Below are positions 1-5,805 of a DNA stretch of 5,805 nt, one piece after another (the first letter of the stretch is position 1; each line of letters starts with the position of its first letter). A model generated the notes under the pieces. That model saw nothing but the letters and a program-made list of their open reading frames with translations. It searched no databases and had not been told where the DNA came from. The DNA is from Phycisphaerales bacterium (GTDB lineage Bacteria; Planctomycetota; Phycisphaerae; Tepidisphaerales; Tepidisphaeraceae): contig JAQGHJ010000566.1 in NCBI GenBank assembly GCA_028288905.1, positions 1 through 5,805 on the forward strand. Reading direction: 5' to 3'. The position numbers and the translations under genes were made by a program.

Positions 1-56
1 GCGCGTGTAACGCGGATCATAGTGTGACAGCTCCACCCCCCGCCGGTCTCGGCGCG

Positions 57-1157
57 TTAGAAGATGCGGACCTCCAGATCACCACGGTCGACCGACTGTG
101 TCGGGTCAGTCAGTGCCTTGAACCGGAAGGTACCCGCACCTTCGAACCGGCCGGTGACGAGGGCGATGTCGTCGGCGGCGACGCCGAACGCCACCTCGTC
201 GTTCGAGGTGTCGATGCCGCCCAGAGCGACCCGGCCAATCGTCGGGGCGGCGACGGAGGTGCCGGCGAACGCGCCGGCGAATCGGCCTTTCACCGTCACC
301 AACCCGAGCACCGCGGCGGGGTTGACGAAGTCCGCCGCGGACGCCGGGAGCGCCGTCACCGTGTCGGTCACACCCGCGAACACGACGACGGGCCCCATCG
401 TGCGGGCCGTGACGGTGACGATGCCGCCCGCACTGCGCACGTCGCCATTCAACTGACCGCCGACGACCACCTTGCCGACCGCCGACGCGGTGATGGAAGC
501 ACCGAAGTCACCGCGGGACGTGACGGCGTCCACGGCCGGTGCGGCGACGGCGTCACGCACATCGTCGGTGTTCGTCCAACTGGCGACCTTCAAACTCTTG
601 ATCGCGCCGGCGGAGGTGACCGACGCGTCGAACACGTCGCCGGCCACGAGCGTGAGCGGGGCGTCCTCCCCGCCACCGCCGCCAAAGGCAATCGCCGCGT
701 CGGTCACGTCGGCCACGCGGAGGGACCCGATCGCGCCGGTCGCCGTAAAGGTGCCTGTCAAGCCGGCGGACCTGCCGGAGAAGCCCTTGAGGGCCCCAGT
801 GATGTCCACGGACCGCAGGGTGGTCCGCCCGGCCACCGTGACGACGGAGTCGGCGGTCGTGCCGTCAAGGACAACGGCGGACGGGTCGGCGTTGCCGGTG
901 GCGTCGAACGCGACTGTCCCCGAGCCTGGCCCCCTAAGTGACACGGTCACCCGCGACCCGTCGGCGTCGACGAAGACGGCCTTCTCGCGGCCGCCGAACG
1001 AAAGTGATCGAACGGGGACTGCGGCGTCCGACGCGGTCGGCATGCTGGCTACGGCGGCGAACAGGCGACGGGGTTCGAGCGGGTCAACGCGGCACGGCGG
1101 CGAAGCCGGCGTGCGGGCGGCTCGCCTCGAGTCGGGCCGGAGGTTCGGGTGAGTCAT
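57..1157 (-). CDS. LEPR-motif planctomycete protein, putative surface beta-solenoid
   Basis: The function is unknown; it is probably an exported or surface protein. The 366-residue product opens with an Arg-rich, Pro-rich stretch (residues 7-25) and then LEPRRLFAA at 27-35. This resembles the N-terminal LEPR-x-LL motif of many large planctomycete extracellular proteins. No classical hydrophobic signal peptide is visible. A segment rich in Val, Asp and Gly follows (about 48-85, VRSLSFGG then VFVDADGS). The rest is a loose repeat of Gly-Asp/Arg-x-Phe turns and short Val/Leu/Ile strands, with rungs near 134-151, 173-193, 216-251 and 291-315. That pattern suggests a beta-solenoid. A five-Gly run lies at 159-163, and no catalytic motif is recognisable. 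I chose the ATG at 1157 because GGTGGA lies just upstream. An in-frame GTG at 1169 would add four residues and has no ribosome site. The TAA stop is at 57-59. The gene follows htpG but is separated from it by a strong hairpin, so it is probably transcribed independently. Confidence 0.75.
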   Translation of the reverse strand: MTHPNLRPDSRRAARTPASPPCRVDPLEPRRLFAAVASMPTASDAAVPVRSLSFGGREKAVFVDADGSRVTVSLRGPGSGTVAFDATGNADPSAVVLDGTTADSVVTVAGRTTLRSVDITGALKGFSGRSAGLTGTFTATGAIGSLRVADVTDAAIAFGGGGGEDAPLTLVAGDVFDASVTSAGAIKSLKVASWTNTDDVRDAVAAPAVDAVTSRGDFGASITASAVGKVVVGGQLNGDVRSAGGIVTVTARTMGPVVVFAGVTDTVTALPASAADFVNPAAVLGLVTVKGRFAGAFAGTSVAAPTIGRVALGGIDTSNDEVAFGVAADDIALVTGRFEGAGTFRFKALTDPTQSVDRGDLEVRIF

Positions 1158-1241
1158 GCGTTCCACCACGGATGGGCGAAGGGCGAAATCACGCCCCCGT
1201 TGATCCGGCGGCTGAAGGAGGTTTCGGTCTGCGGCGCGAAA

Positions 1242-1277
1242 CCGCGGAGCGGCGGCCGGCGGCCGACCGCTCCGCGG
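1242..1277 (-). terminator. Compound hairpin terminator of htpG
   Basis: Two perfect 11-base arms (CCGCGGAGCGG at 1242-1252, its reverse complement at 1267-1277) enclose a second perfect 5-bp stem (1253-1257 with 1261-1265). The apical loop is 3 nt and the only irregularity is one unpaired base at 1266. The hairpin starts 33 nt after the htpG stop codon. On the minus strand it is followed directly by TTT, a short U-tract. Position and stability fit an intrinsic terminator, although the U-tract is much shorter than in E. coli. It separates htpG from the LEPR-motif gene. Confidence 0.65.
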
Positions 1278-1310
1278 CGTTCTGAGGATTTGGCGTTCAC
1301 GGGAGTGACA

Positions 1311-3260
1311 TCACTTAGCTGCGACCGGGACAGCACCCGCGGCCGTGACGATCGCGTCGTTCAACCGGCGGGCGAACGCGGACGGGTCGGCGATCCGACT
1401 GCCCTCGGCGATCACGGCTTGGTCGTACAGCAGTCGGCCGAGCGCCTCGACGCGGGGGTCGGCGGCGTCGGCGGCGTGCAGGGCCTTCACCGCGGCGACG
1501 GCCGGGTGGTCCGGGTTCAGCTCCAGCACCCGCTTGGCCGGCGGGGCCTCGCCGCCCCGGCCCATCCGGGCCATCAGCCGCTCCATGTGGGCGCTCATCG
1601 CCCCCTCGCCAGCCACCAGCACGGCCGCGCTCTCCTTCAGCCGCCGGCTCAGCCGCACGTCGGCCGCGTCGGTTGCCAGCTTGTCCTTCAGCGCGGTCAG
1701 CAGCGGGGCGTACGCCTCGGCCTGCTTCTTCTGCTCGTCGGTCTCGTCCGACTTCGCCTCGGCCCGGTCGACGGCCGTCAGCGACTTGTCCTTGTAGCTG
1801 TGCAGCGACGACGCGAGGAACTCGTCGATCGGGTCGACCAGCAGCAGCACCTCCTCGCCCCGCTCCCGGAACGCCTCCAGGTAGGGCGAGTGCTCGATCA
1901 TGCCCCGGCTCTCGCCGACGAGGTAGTGGATCTCCTTCTGCTCGGCCTTCATCCCGGCGACGTACTTCTCCAGCGTCGTGTACTCGCCCGGCTTCGTGTT
2001 CGTGCTCTCGAACAGCAGCAGGTCGGCCAGCCGTTCCTTCTCCTTGCCGCCCCACTCCTGGGCCGTCCCCTCCTTCAGGTACTGGCCGTGCTCCTTGAAG
2101 AACGCCACGTACGCGTCGCGCTCGCCGTCCCGCATCTCCTCCAGCGTCTTGAGCACCCGGTTCGTCAGGTTGCTCTTCACCTTCGCCAGCACCGGGTTGT
2201 GCTGGAGCGTCTCGCGGGAAACGTTCAGCGGCAGGTCGGCGCAGTCGACCACGCCTTTGACGAACCGCAGGTACGGCGGCACGACTTCCTCGCACTCGTG
2301 CTGGATCAGCACCCGCCGGACGTACAGGTCGATCCCGCTCTTCTTCTCCGGGCCGCTCATCCAGTCCAGCCCGCGCTTGGCCGGCAGGAACAGCAGCGCC
2401 TTGAACTCGACCGCCCCGCCCTCGGCGCTGATGTGGATCGTTTTGGCCGGGTCGTCGTAATCGTGGCTCAGCTGTTTGTAGAACGCGTTCGCGTCCTCCG
2501 GCTTCACGTCGCTCTTGCTCTTCAGCCAGATCGCCTGCCGGCTGTTGAGCGACTCGTCCTTCACCTCGGTCTTTCCGGCGTCGGCCGCCTCACCGGCCGC
2601 CTCCTTCGCCTCGGCCAGCACGACCGGGTGCTCGATGAAGTCCGAGTACTTCTTGACGATCTCCCGCAGCCGCCAGGACGACAGGAACTCGGCCGCGTCC
2701 TCCCGCAGGTGCAGGGTCACGTCCGTGCCCCGGCCCTCGGGCCGCTCGGCCGGGGTGACGGTGTACTCGCCCTGCCCGTCGCTCTCCCACCGGACCGCCT
2801 CGCCGCCGGCGGCGCTCTGGCTGACGACCGTCACCCGTTCGGCCGCCATGAACGACGCGTAGAACCCGACGCCGAACTGCCCGATCAGCTCGGGACGGTC
2901 CTTCGTCTCGGCCTGCTTGAGGTTCTCTAGGAACGCCTTCGTGCCGCTCTTGGCGATCGTGCCGAGGTGCTCGACGACCTGGTCGCGGGACATCCCGATG
3001 CCGTTGTCACGGACCGTTAGCGTCTTCGCCTTTTCGTCGGGGATGAGGCGGATCTGCCAGTCGCTGTTTCCGCCGAGAACGTCGGGGTTGGTTAGCGCCT
3101 CGAACCGCAACTTGTCGATCGCGTCGGCGGCGTTGGAGATCAGCTCGCGGAGAAAGATCTCCTTCTTCGTGTACAGCGAATGGATGATGAGGTCGAGCAG
3201 CTGCTTGAGCTCGGTCTTGAACTGCATCTTCTGCGGCTCAGCGGTGGCCGTGGCGGTCAT
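1311..3260 (-). CDS. htpG: Molecular chaperone HtpG (bacterial Hsp90)
   Basis: ATP-dependent dimeric chaperone that remodels client proteins in the cytosol. The 649-residue product is close to the 624 residues of E. coli HtpG and looks complete. The N-terminal GHKL ATPase domain (about 12-220) has all the signature motifs. These are RELISNAADAIDKLRF at 38-53 with the catalytic Glu39 and Mg-binding Asn43, DNGIGM at 85-90, the lid segment GTIAKSGTKAFL at 100-111, GQFGVGFYASF at 127-137, and GRGTDVTLHL at 177-186. The linker is short (about 217-240), as in bacteria. The middle domain carries YLRFVKGVVD (330-339) and NVSRETLQ (346-353), whose Arg349 matches the ATP-contacting Arg. The C-terminal dimerisation domain runs from about 520, with no eukaryotic MEEVD tail. 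I chose the ATG at 3260 because GGAG lies 8 nt upstream and the Hsp90 core begins right after it. An upstream in-frame start at 3371 would add 37 unrelated residues. A hairpin terminator lies 33 nt downstream. Confidence 0.97.
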   Translation of the reverse strand: MTATATAEPQKMQFKTELKQLLDLIIHSLYTKKEIFLRELISNAADAIDKLRFEALTNPDVLGGNSDWQIRLIPDEKAKTLTVRDNGIGMSRDQVVEHLGTIAKSGTKAFLENLKQAETKDRPELIGQFGVGFYASFMAAERVTVVSQSAAGGEAVRWESDGQGEYTVTPAERPEGRGTDVTLHLREDAAEFLSSWRLREIVKKYSDFIEHPVVLAEAKEAAGEAADAGKTEVKDESLNSRQAIWLKSKSDVKPEDANAFYKQLSHDYDDPAKTIHISAEGGAVEFKALLFLPAKRGLDWMSGPEKKSGIDLYVRRVLIQHECEEVVPPYLRFVKGVVDCADLPLNVSRETLQHNPVLAKVKSNLTNRVLKTLEEMRDGERDAYVAFFKEHGQYLKEGTAQEWGGKEKERLADLLLFESTNTKPGEYTTLEKYVAGMKAEQKEIHYLVGESRGMIEHSPYLEAFRERGEEVLLLVDPIDEFLASSLHSYKDKSLTAVDRAEAKSDETDEQKKQAEAYAPLLTALKDKLATDAADVRLSRRLKESAAVLVAGEGAMSAHMERLMARMGRGGEAPPAKRVLELNPDHPAVAAVKALHAADAADPRVEALGRLLYDQAVIAEGSRIADPSAFARRLNDAIVTAAGAVPVAAK

Positions 3261-3268
3261 GGTCGGAT

Positions 3269-3274
3269 CTCCGG
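3269..3274 (-). promoter_or_regulatory. Ribosome binding site of htpG
   Basis: On the minus strand this reads CCGGAG, with GGAG 8 nt before the ATG at 3260. It decides between this start and the longer in-frame frame opening at 3371, which would place the ribosome site inside the coding region. Confidence 0.6.
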
Positions 3275-3361
3275 AAATGGCAGGAATGACAGAACCTCGA
3301 ACGGCGATCTTACAAATCCTGTGCCTCGCGGGTTGCGATGGGTAACCACTGATCCAGAACG

Positions 3362-3370
3362 ATGATAGCA
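3362..3370 (-). promoter_or_regulatory. Possible extended -10 promoter of htpG
   Basis: The minus strand reads TGC-TATCAT, matching an extended -10 element (TGn plus 5 of 6 bases of TATAAT). It lies about 100 nt before the htpG start codon and would give a leader of roughly 95 nt. The sequence 17 nt further upstream (GCCAGC) is not a -35 box, though extended -10 promoters often lack one. I see no CIRCE repeat (TTAGCACTC-N9-GAGTGCTAA) nearby, so HrcA control is not supported. A weaker alternative -10 (TAAGAT) lies nearer the gene, around 3306-3311. Confidence 0.35.
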
Positions 3371-3676
3371 CCAGGCCTAGCGAGGCTGGCTGTCAGAGTG
3401 GCAGCAGGTGAGTTGAACGGGAGCCGGTCGAGATCGCCGGGTTGGTGCCGGACGTTTGGCGGCCGCCCCGGGTCCGTGGAAACGAAGAGGTCGCCCAGTA
3501 GGATGCTTTACCCGAGCGGCAACTTAAGCAGCTACACCCCGGCGGCCGAGGTCGTCGCGACGTCTAGGACCACTGACGCATTCGCGAGGCGGGCCGACAG
3601 GCACCGAAGTGATGTGTTCAGCGGCGCGTAGAGCTTGAGCCCGGGCCTGAACTGAGGTCGGACACGCCGTCTCCGC
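3371..3676. other. Intergenic stretch with no supported gene
   Basis: This is the htpG-proximal part of a gap of about 690 bp between htpG and the HXXSHH gene. Reading frames open on both strands here, but none has a ribosome site, a recognisable domain or a consistent GC-rich third codon position. The minus strand stays open without a start codon from about 3520 toward 3310, which is likely chance in DNA this rich in GC. Apart from the promoter candidate at its edge, I see only short imperfect dyads, for example around the GCCCGGGC palindrome near 3640. Confidence 0.4.
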
Positions 3677-3892
3677 TCAATGTTCGGAGAACTCGCCGTT
3701 GCGGACCGGGTCGGGCTGGATCGTGGTTGGGACGTGCGGCCGGAGGACCGCGCCCGCGCTGAGGTAGGGCAGTAACGGGGAAAGCGGGCGCCGCGCCACG
3801 AGCGTGGCCGGCAGGGCCATCGCCAGCAGCAGATCGCCGGCGATCAGGACGGAGCGTGGCCTGCACGCACAGACGGCAGGGACGCAGTCCAT
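3677..3892 (-). CDS. Unidentified short coding-like stretch, possible gene remnant
   Basis: I do not recognise this 71-residue frame. It begins MDCVPAVCACRPRS, has a hydrophobic segment at about 14-33 (VLIAGDLLLAMALPATLVA) interrupted by one Asp, and ends in a Pro-rich tail (RPHVPTTIQPDPVRNGEFSEH region) before a TGA. Most codons from about 3680 to 3850 end in G or C, as in the real genes here, which is the main reason to list it. Against it, no Shine-Dalgarno sequence precedes the ATG at 3892. The frame extends upstream to a start at 3946, but that extension runs through the terminator hairpin at 3911-3934. It could be a small exported or membrane protein, the end of a decayed gene, or chance. 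Confidence 0.22.
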   Translation of the reverse strand: MDCVPAVCACRPRSVLIAGDLLLAMALPATLVARRPLSPLLPYLSAGAVLRPHVPTTIQPDPVRNGEFSEH

Positions 3893-3910
3893 TGGGGCGG
3901 CCAAGCGCCT

Positions 3911-3934
3911 AGCGAGCCGCGGATGCGGCTCGCT
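3911..3934 (-). terminator. Perfect 10-bp hairpin after the HXXSHH gene
   Basis: AGCGAGCCGC at 3911-3920 and GCGGCTCGCT at 3925-3934 are exact reverse complements around a 4-nt loop (GGAT on the plus strand). The hairpin begins 15 nt past the TGA at 3950-3952. On the minus strand no U-tract follows; the only T-run (TTT at 3934-3936) is on the plus strand. Its placement right after the gene suggests transcription termination or 3'-end protection of the mRNA. It could also be one copy of a dispersed palindromic repeat. Confidence 0.55.
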
Positions 3935-3949
3935 TTCCGATCCCACTAA

Positions 3950-5326
3950 TCACGCCAAGTTCGCCAGGCGTCCGTCGCTGTCCCCGAACCGCTCCGCCTT
4001 CGCCCCGGCGTTGCCGAGCATGTTCAGGTACAGGTTGCACAGCGGCGTGTTCTTCGCGTACACGATGTGCCGACCGGTCTTGACCTGCCCGCCGGCACCG
4101 CCGGCCCAGACGATGGGCAGGTTCTCGTGGTTGTGCCGGTTCCCGTCGCCGATCCCGCTGCCGCACACGAGCTGCGTGTTGTCCAGCAGCGTCCCGGCCC
4201 CCTCCTTCACGCCCTTGAGCCGCGTGATGAAGTACGCCAACTGCTCCATGTGGAAGCGATCGATCTTCTGGATCGCGGCGACCTTGTCGGCGGCCCCGCC
4301 GTGGTGGCTGAGGCTGTGGTGACCCTCGGTGATGCCGAGGTCGGGGAAGTTCCGGTTCGACCCGTCGCGGGCGACCATGACCGACGCGACGCGGGTCTGG
4401 TCGGTCTGGAACGCGAGCACGAGCAGGTCGACCATGAGCCGCATGTGCTCTGCCGTCGTGCCGGGGATGCCGGCGGGGCGGTCCATCGTCGGCTTGACCA
4501 TCGGGGCGGCCGCGTCGGCGAGCCGGGCGGCGTCGATCCGCAGTTCGATCTCCCGGATGCTGGTCGCGAACTCGTCGAGCTTGTGCCGGTCGCTCGACCC
4601 GAGCTTCTTCTCCAGCCGCTTGCTGTCCTCCGACACGTAGTCGAGCACGCTCTTGCGCCGCTTGGCCTGCCGGGCGGCGTCGGCGGCGCTCCGCTGCTCG
4701 CCGTTGCCGAACAGCCGGTCGAACAGGCTCGCCGGGTCGATCTCCTTCGGCATCGGGCTCTGCTCGCCCCGCCAGCTGATGTTCGAAACGTACGCGCAGC
4801 TGTACCCGCTGTCGCACTCGCCGGCGATCTGACCCTTGTCCAGCCCGAGCTCCAACGACGGGAGCTTCGTCCGGTTGCCGATCGCCGCGGCCGCCACCTG
4901 GTCGACGCTGACGCCGAGCCGGATGTCCCGGCCGGCCGTCTTCACGGGGTGCGCACCGGTCAGGAACGCAGCCGCTGACCGGGCGTGGTCGCCGGGGCCG
5001 TCGCCCTTGGCCCGGGCGTTGTCCAGCGTCAGGCCGGTCAGCACGTTGATGTCGCCCCGGACCTTCGCCAGCGGCTCCAGCAGCTTGGACAGGGCGAAGT
5101 TCGCCCCCTCGCCCTTCGGCGTCCACTCGGGGAAGTTCACCCCGTTCGGGATGAACATGAAGGCGCTGCGGACCGGGGCCGCCCCCTTCGCTGCGTTCGG
5201 CAAGCCGGTGACGGCCGCTTGGACCAGGCCGTTGCCGGGCAGCATGGCGTCGAGCATCGGCAGCGCCATCGCCGTGCCGAAGCCGCGGAGGAGGGTACGG
5301 CGGGAGAGCATGGGCTTGTCGGACAT
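3950..5326 (-). CDS. HXXSHH (DUF1552) family protein with Tat signal
   Basis: Complete 458-residue member of the HXXSHH family (Pfam DUF1552), common in planctomycetes and of unknown biochemical function. The N-terminus has a twin-arginine signal: SRRTLLRG at 8-15, a hydrophobic run (about 15-30) and Ala-rich residues near 36-40. Export of a folded protein to the periplasm is therefore likely. The name-giving motif is present as H337-S-L-S-H-H342, inside GITEGHHSLSHHGG. Other family hallmarks are FMFIPNGVNFPEW (56-68), GDHARSAAAFLTG (112-124), CDSGYSCAY (171-179) followed by NISWR, and GSGIGDGNRHNHENLP (389-404). The clustered His, Asp and Asn residues suggest a metal site (inference). The ATG at 5326 is the first in frame and keeps the Tat motif near the N-terminus. 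Its upstream region has only a weak ribosome site (AGAG). The upstream neighbour is a DUF1585-terminated gene, the usual partner of this family. A hairpin follows the stop. Confidence 0.93.
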   Translation of the reverse strand: MSDKPMLSRRTLLRGFGTAMALPMLDAMLPGNGLVQAAVTGLPNAAKGAAPVRSAFMFIPNGVNFPEWTPKGEGANFALSKLLEPLAKVRGDINVLTGLTLDNARAKGDGPGDHARSAAAFLTGAHPVKTAGRDIRLGVSVDQVAAAAIGNRTKLPSLELGLDKGQIAGECDSGYSCAYVSNISWRGEQSPMPKEIDPASLFDRLFGNGEQRSAADAARQAKRRKSVLDYVSEDSKRLEKKLGSSDRHKLDEFATSIREIELRIDAARLADAAAPMVKPTMDRPAGIPGTTAEHMRLMVDLLVLAFQTDQTRVASVMVARDGSNRNFPDLGITEGHHSLSHHGGAADKVAAIQKIDRFHMEQLAYFITRLKGVKEGAGTLLDNTQLVCGSGIGDGNRHNHENLPIVWAGGAGGQVKTGRHIVYAKNTPLCNLYLNMLGNAGAKAERFGDSDGRLANLA

Positions 5327-5380
5327 GGTGGGTGGCTCTGAACAAGGATGGGGCCGGATAGCCCGCTGTGTCTACCGCAT

Positions 5381-5409
5381 ATTGTAGCGTCCGGCGGGGT
5401 GGCTGTTGC
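5381..5409 (-). promoter_or_regulatory. Possible promoter before the HXXSHH gene
   Basis: On the minus strand TACAAT (5381-5386, 5 of 6 matches to the -10 consensus) lies 17 nt after GCAACA (5404-5409, 3 of 6 matches to TTGACA). This spacing is ideal for a sigma-70 promoter and the start codon lies about 55 nt downstream of the -10. The gap of 178 bp between the two genes leaves room for it, so the HXXSHH gene may have its own promoter as well as reading through from upstream. The -35 match is weak. Confidence 0.3.
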
Positions 5410-5504
5410 TAACGAGTCGAAAGCCGGCCTTCATGACCCACGGCGCCGCCGGCCCGGCAGATGGCTCGCTCGCCGAACGGCTCCGACATCTCGTGGGGGG
5501 CCCG

Positions 5505-5805
5505 TCACTTCCCCTTCTTGTCCCCCGCGTCCAACAACTTCTCCGCCCGCGTTCGCAACTCGTCGGGACGAAGCATCCGCCGCTTCTGGAACGGTTCGCT
5601 CTTCACAACGGCCAGCACGAGCGACGAGAACTTGTACCCGTCCTTCTTCACGCCGGCCTCGATGTCCTTCACCGTGCACTGGTCGAAGTGTTCCAGCCCG
5701 CGGCCGAGGCCGTAGGTGAGCATCTTCTTGACCACCGTCGCGACGAACTCGTCCTGCTTGCCGGCGACCATCGTCCGCAGGCCCTCGGGGCCCTTCAGCA
5801 GCGCG
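5505..5805 (-). CDS. C-terminal part of a DUF1592/DUF1585 (PSD-type) protein
   Basis: The gene runs off the high-coordinate end of the window. Only its last 99 full codons and the TGA at 5505-5507 are visible, starting at ALLKGPEGLRTMVAGKQ. The segment matches a DUF1585 (PSD2) domain: FVATVVKKMLTYGLGRGLE, then DGYKFSSLVLAVVKSEPFQ and a basic RR tail. In complete planctomycete proteins this domain is C-terminal, after DUF1587, DUF1595, DUF1592 and DUF1588, often with a cytochrome c-like heme domain at the N-terminus. Those parts lie outside the window and are inferred. The ATG at 5771 falls inside the domain and is not a start. The last 20 or so residues form a charged tail ending KKGK. It lies upstream of and in the same direction as the HXXSHH gene, the usual arrangement. 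Function is unknown; an extracytoplasmic redox role is a guess from the family's heme domain. Confidence 0.88.
   Translation of the reverse strand, partial: ALLKGPEGLRTMVAGKQDEFVATVVKKMLTYGLGRGLEHFDQCTVKDIEAGVKKDGYKFSSLVLAVVKSEPFQKRRMLRPDELRTRAEKLLDAGDKKGK

Noticed and set aside
41..54. Small hairpin (5-bp stem, GTCT loop) just after the LEPR-motif stop
   Set aside because: The stem is short and no U-tract follows on the minus strand, so it cannot be told from chance in GC-rich DNA.
24..941. A 305-codon plus-strand frame opposite the LEPR-motif gene
   Set aside because: The product is Arg/Gly/Asp/His-rich without domains, and the minus-strand frame carries the recognisable motif and reaches a well-placed start.
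1213..1222. AAGGAGG on the plus strand, a perfect Shine-Dalgarno match
   Set aside because: No ATG, GTG or TTG lies at a usable distance downstream and no plus-strand gene follows.
1149..2930. A 593-codon open frame on the plus strand opposite htpG
   Set aside because: It is antisense to an unmistakable Hsp90 gene, and its product is a low-complexity run of Arg, Leu, Gln and Val. GC-rich codon bias on one strand keeps the opposite frame open.
3260..3371. Longer htpG start at 3371 adding 37 residues
   Set aside because: The extra residues do not resemble Hsp90 and the promoter-like box and ribosome site fall inside that extension.
3362..3631. An 89-codon plus-strand frame in the gap before htpG
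   Set aside because: No ribosome site, no domain, Arg/Ser-rich composition; it overlaps the likely htpG promoter.
3376..3916. The 9-mer CCTAGCGAG at 3376-3384 and 3908-3916, possible flanking repeat of an insertion
   Set aside because: A 9-base match over about 530 bp is expected roughly by chance, and no transposase or terminal inverted repeats accompany it.
3909..5345. A 478-codon minus-strand frame overlapping the HXXSHH gene
   Set aside because: It is the +1 shadow of the HXXSHH gene; its product is a monotonous Arg/Gly/Pro/Ala string.
5409..5489. A 26-residue minus-strand frame between the PSD-type and HXXSHH genes
   Set aside because: It has no ribosome site and a composition expected by chance, and it overlaps the promoter-like element.

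Overview
The window is a GC-rich stretch from a planctomycete, most likely of the Gemmata-like group. Three things point there. One gene belongs to the HXXSHH (DUF1552) family. A partial gene ends in the DUF1585 (PSD2) domain and sits just upstream of it, an arrangement typical of planctomycetes. A third protein starts with an Arg-rich segment and an LEPR-type N-terminal motif, as seen on planctomycete surface proteins. The genus is inferred only from composition and gene content.

Every gene I can support lies on the minus strand, so transcription runs from high to low coordinates. At 5805-5505 is the C-terminal end of a DUF1592/DUF1585-type protein cut by the window edge. A gap of about 180 bp with a possible promoter follows. 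At 5326-3950 is a complete Tat-exported HXXSHH protein, ended by a perfect 10-bp hairpin at 3911-3934. Next comes a region of about 690 bp without an assured gene. It holds a short coding-like stretch of unknown identity (3892-3677) and, near its low-coordinate end, a plausible extended -10 promoter for htpG. At 3260-1311 is a complete Hsp90 chaperone gene (htpG), closed by a strong compound hairpin at 1242-1277. At 1157-57 is an LEPR-motif protein with a repetitive, beta-solenoid-like body.

These form at least three transcriptional blocks rather than one system. The DUF1592/DUF1585 and HXXSHH pair is a recurrent planctomycete module of unknown biochemical role, probably acting in the periplasm. 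HtpG is a cytosolic housekeeping and stress chaperone. The LEPR-motif protein is probably extracytoplasmic and of unknown function. I found no CRISPR array, tRNA, rRNA, insertion sequence or defence cassette. The parts least explained by known biology are the HXXSHH/PSD pair, the LEPR-type protein with no classical signal peptide, and the coding-like remnant upstream of htpG.
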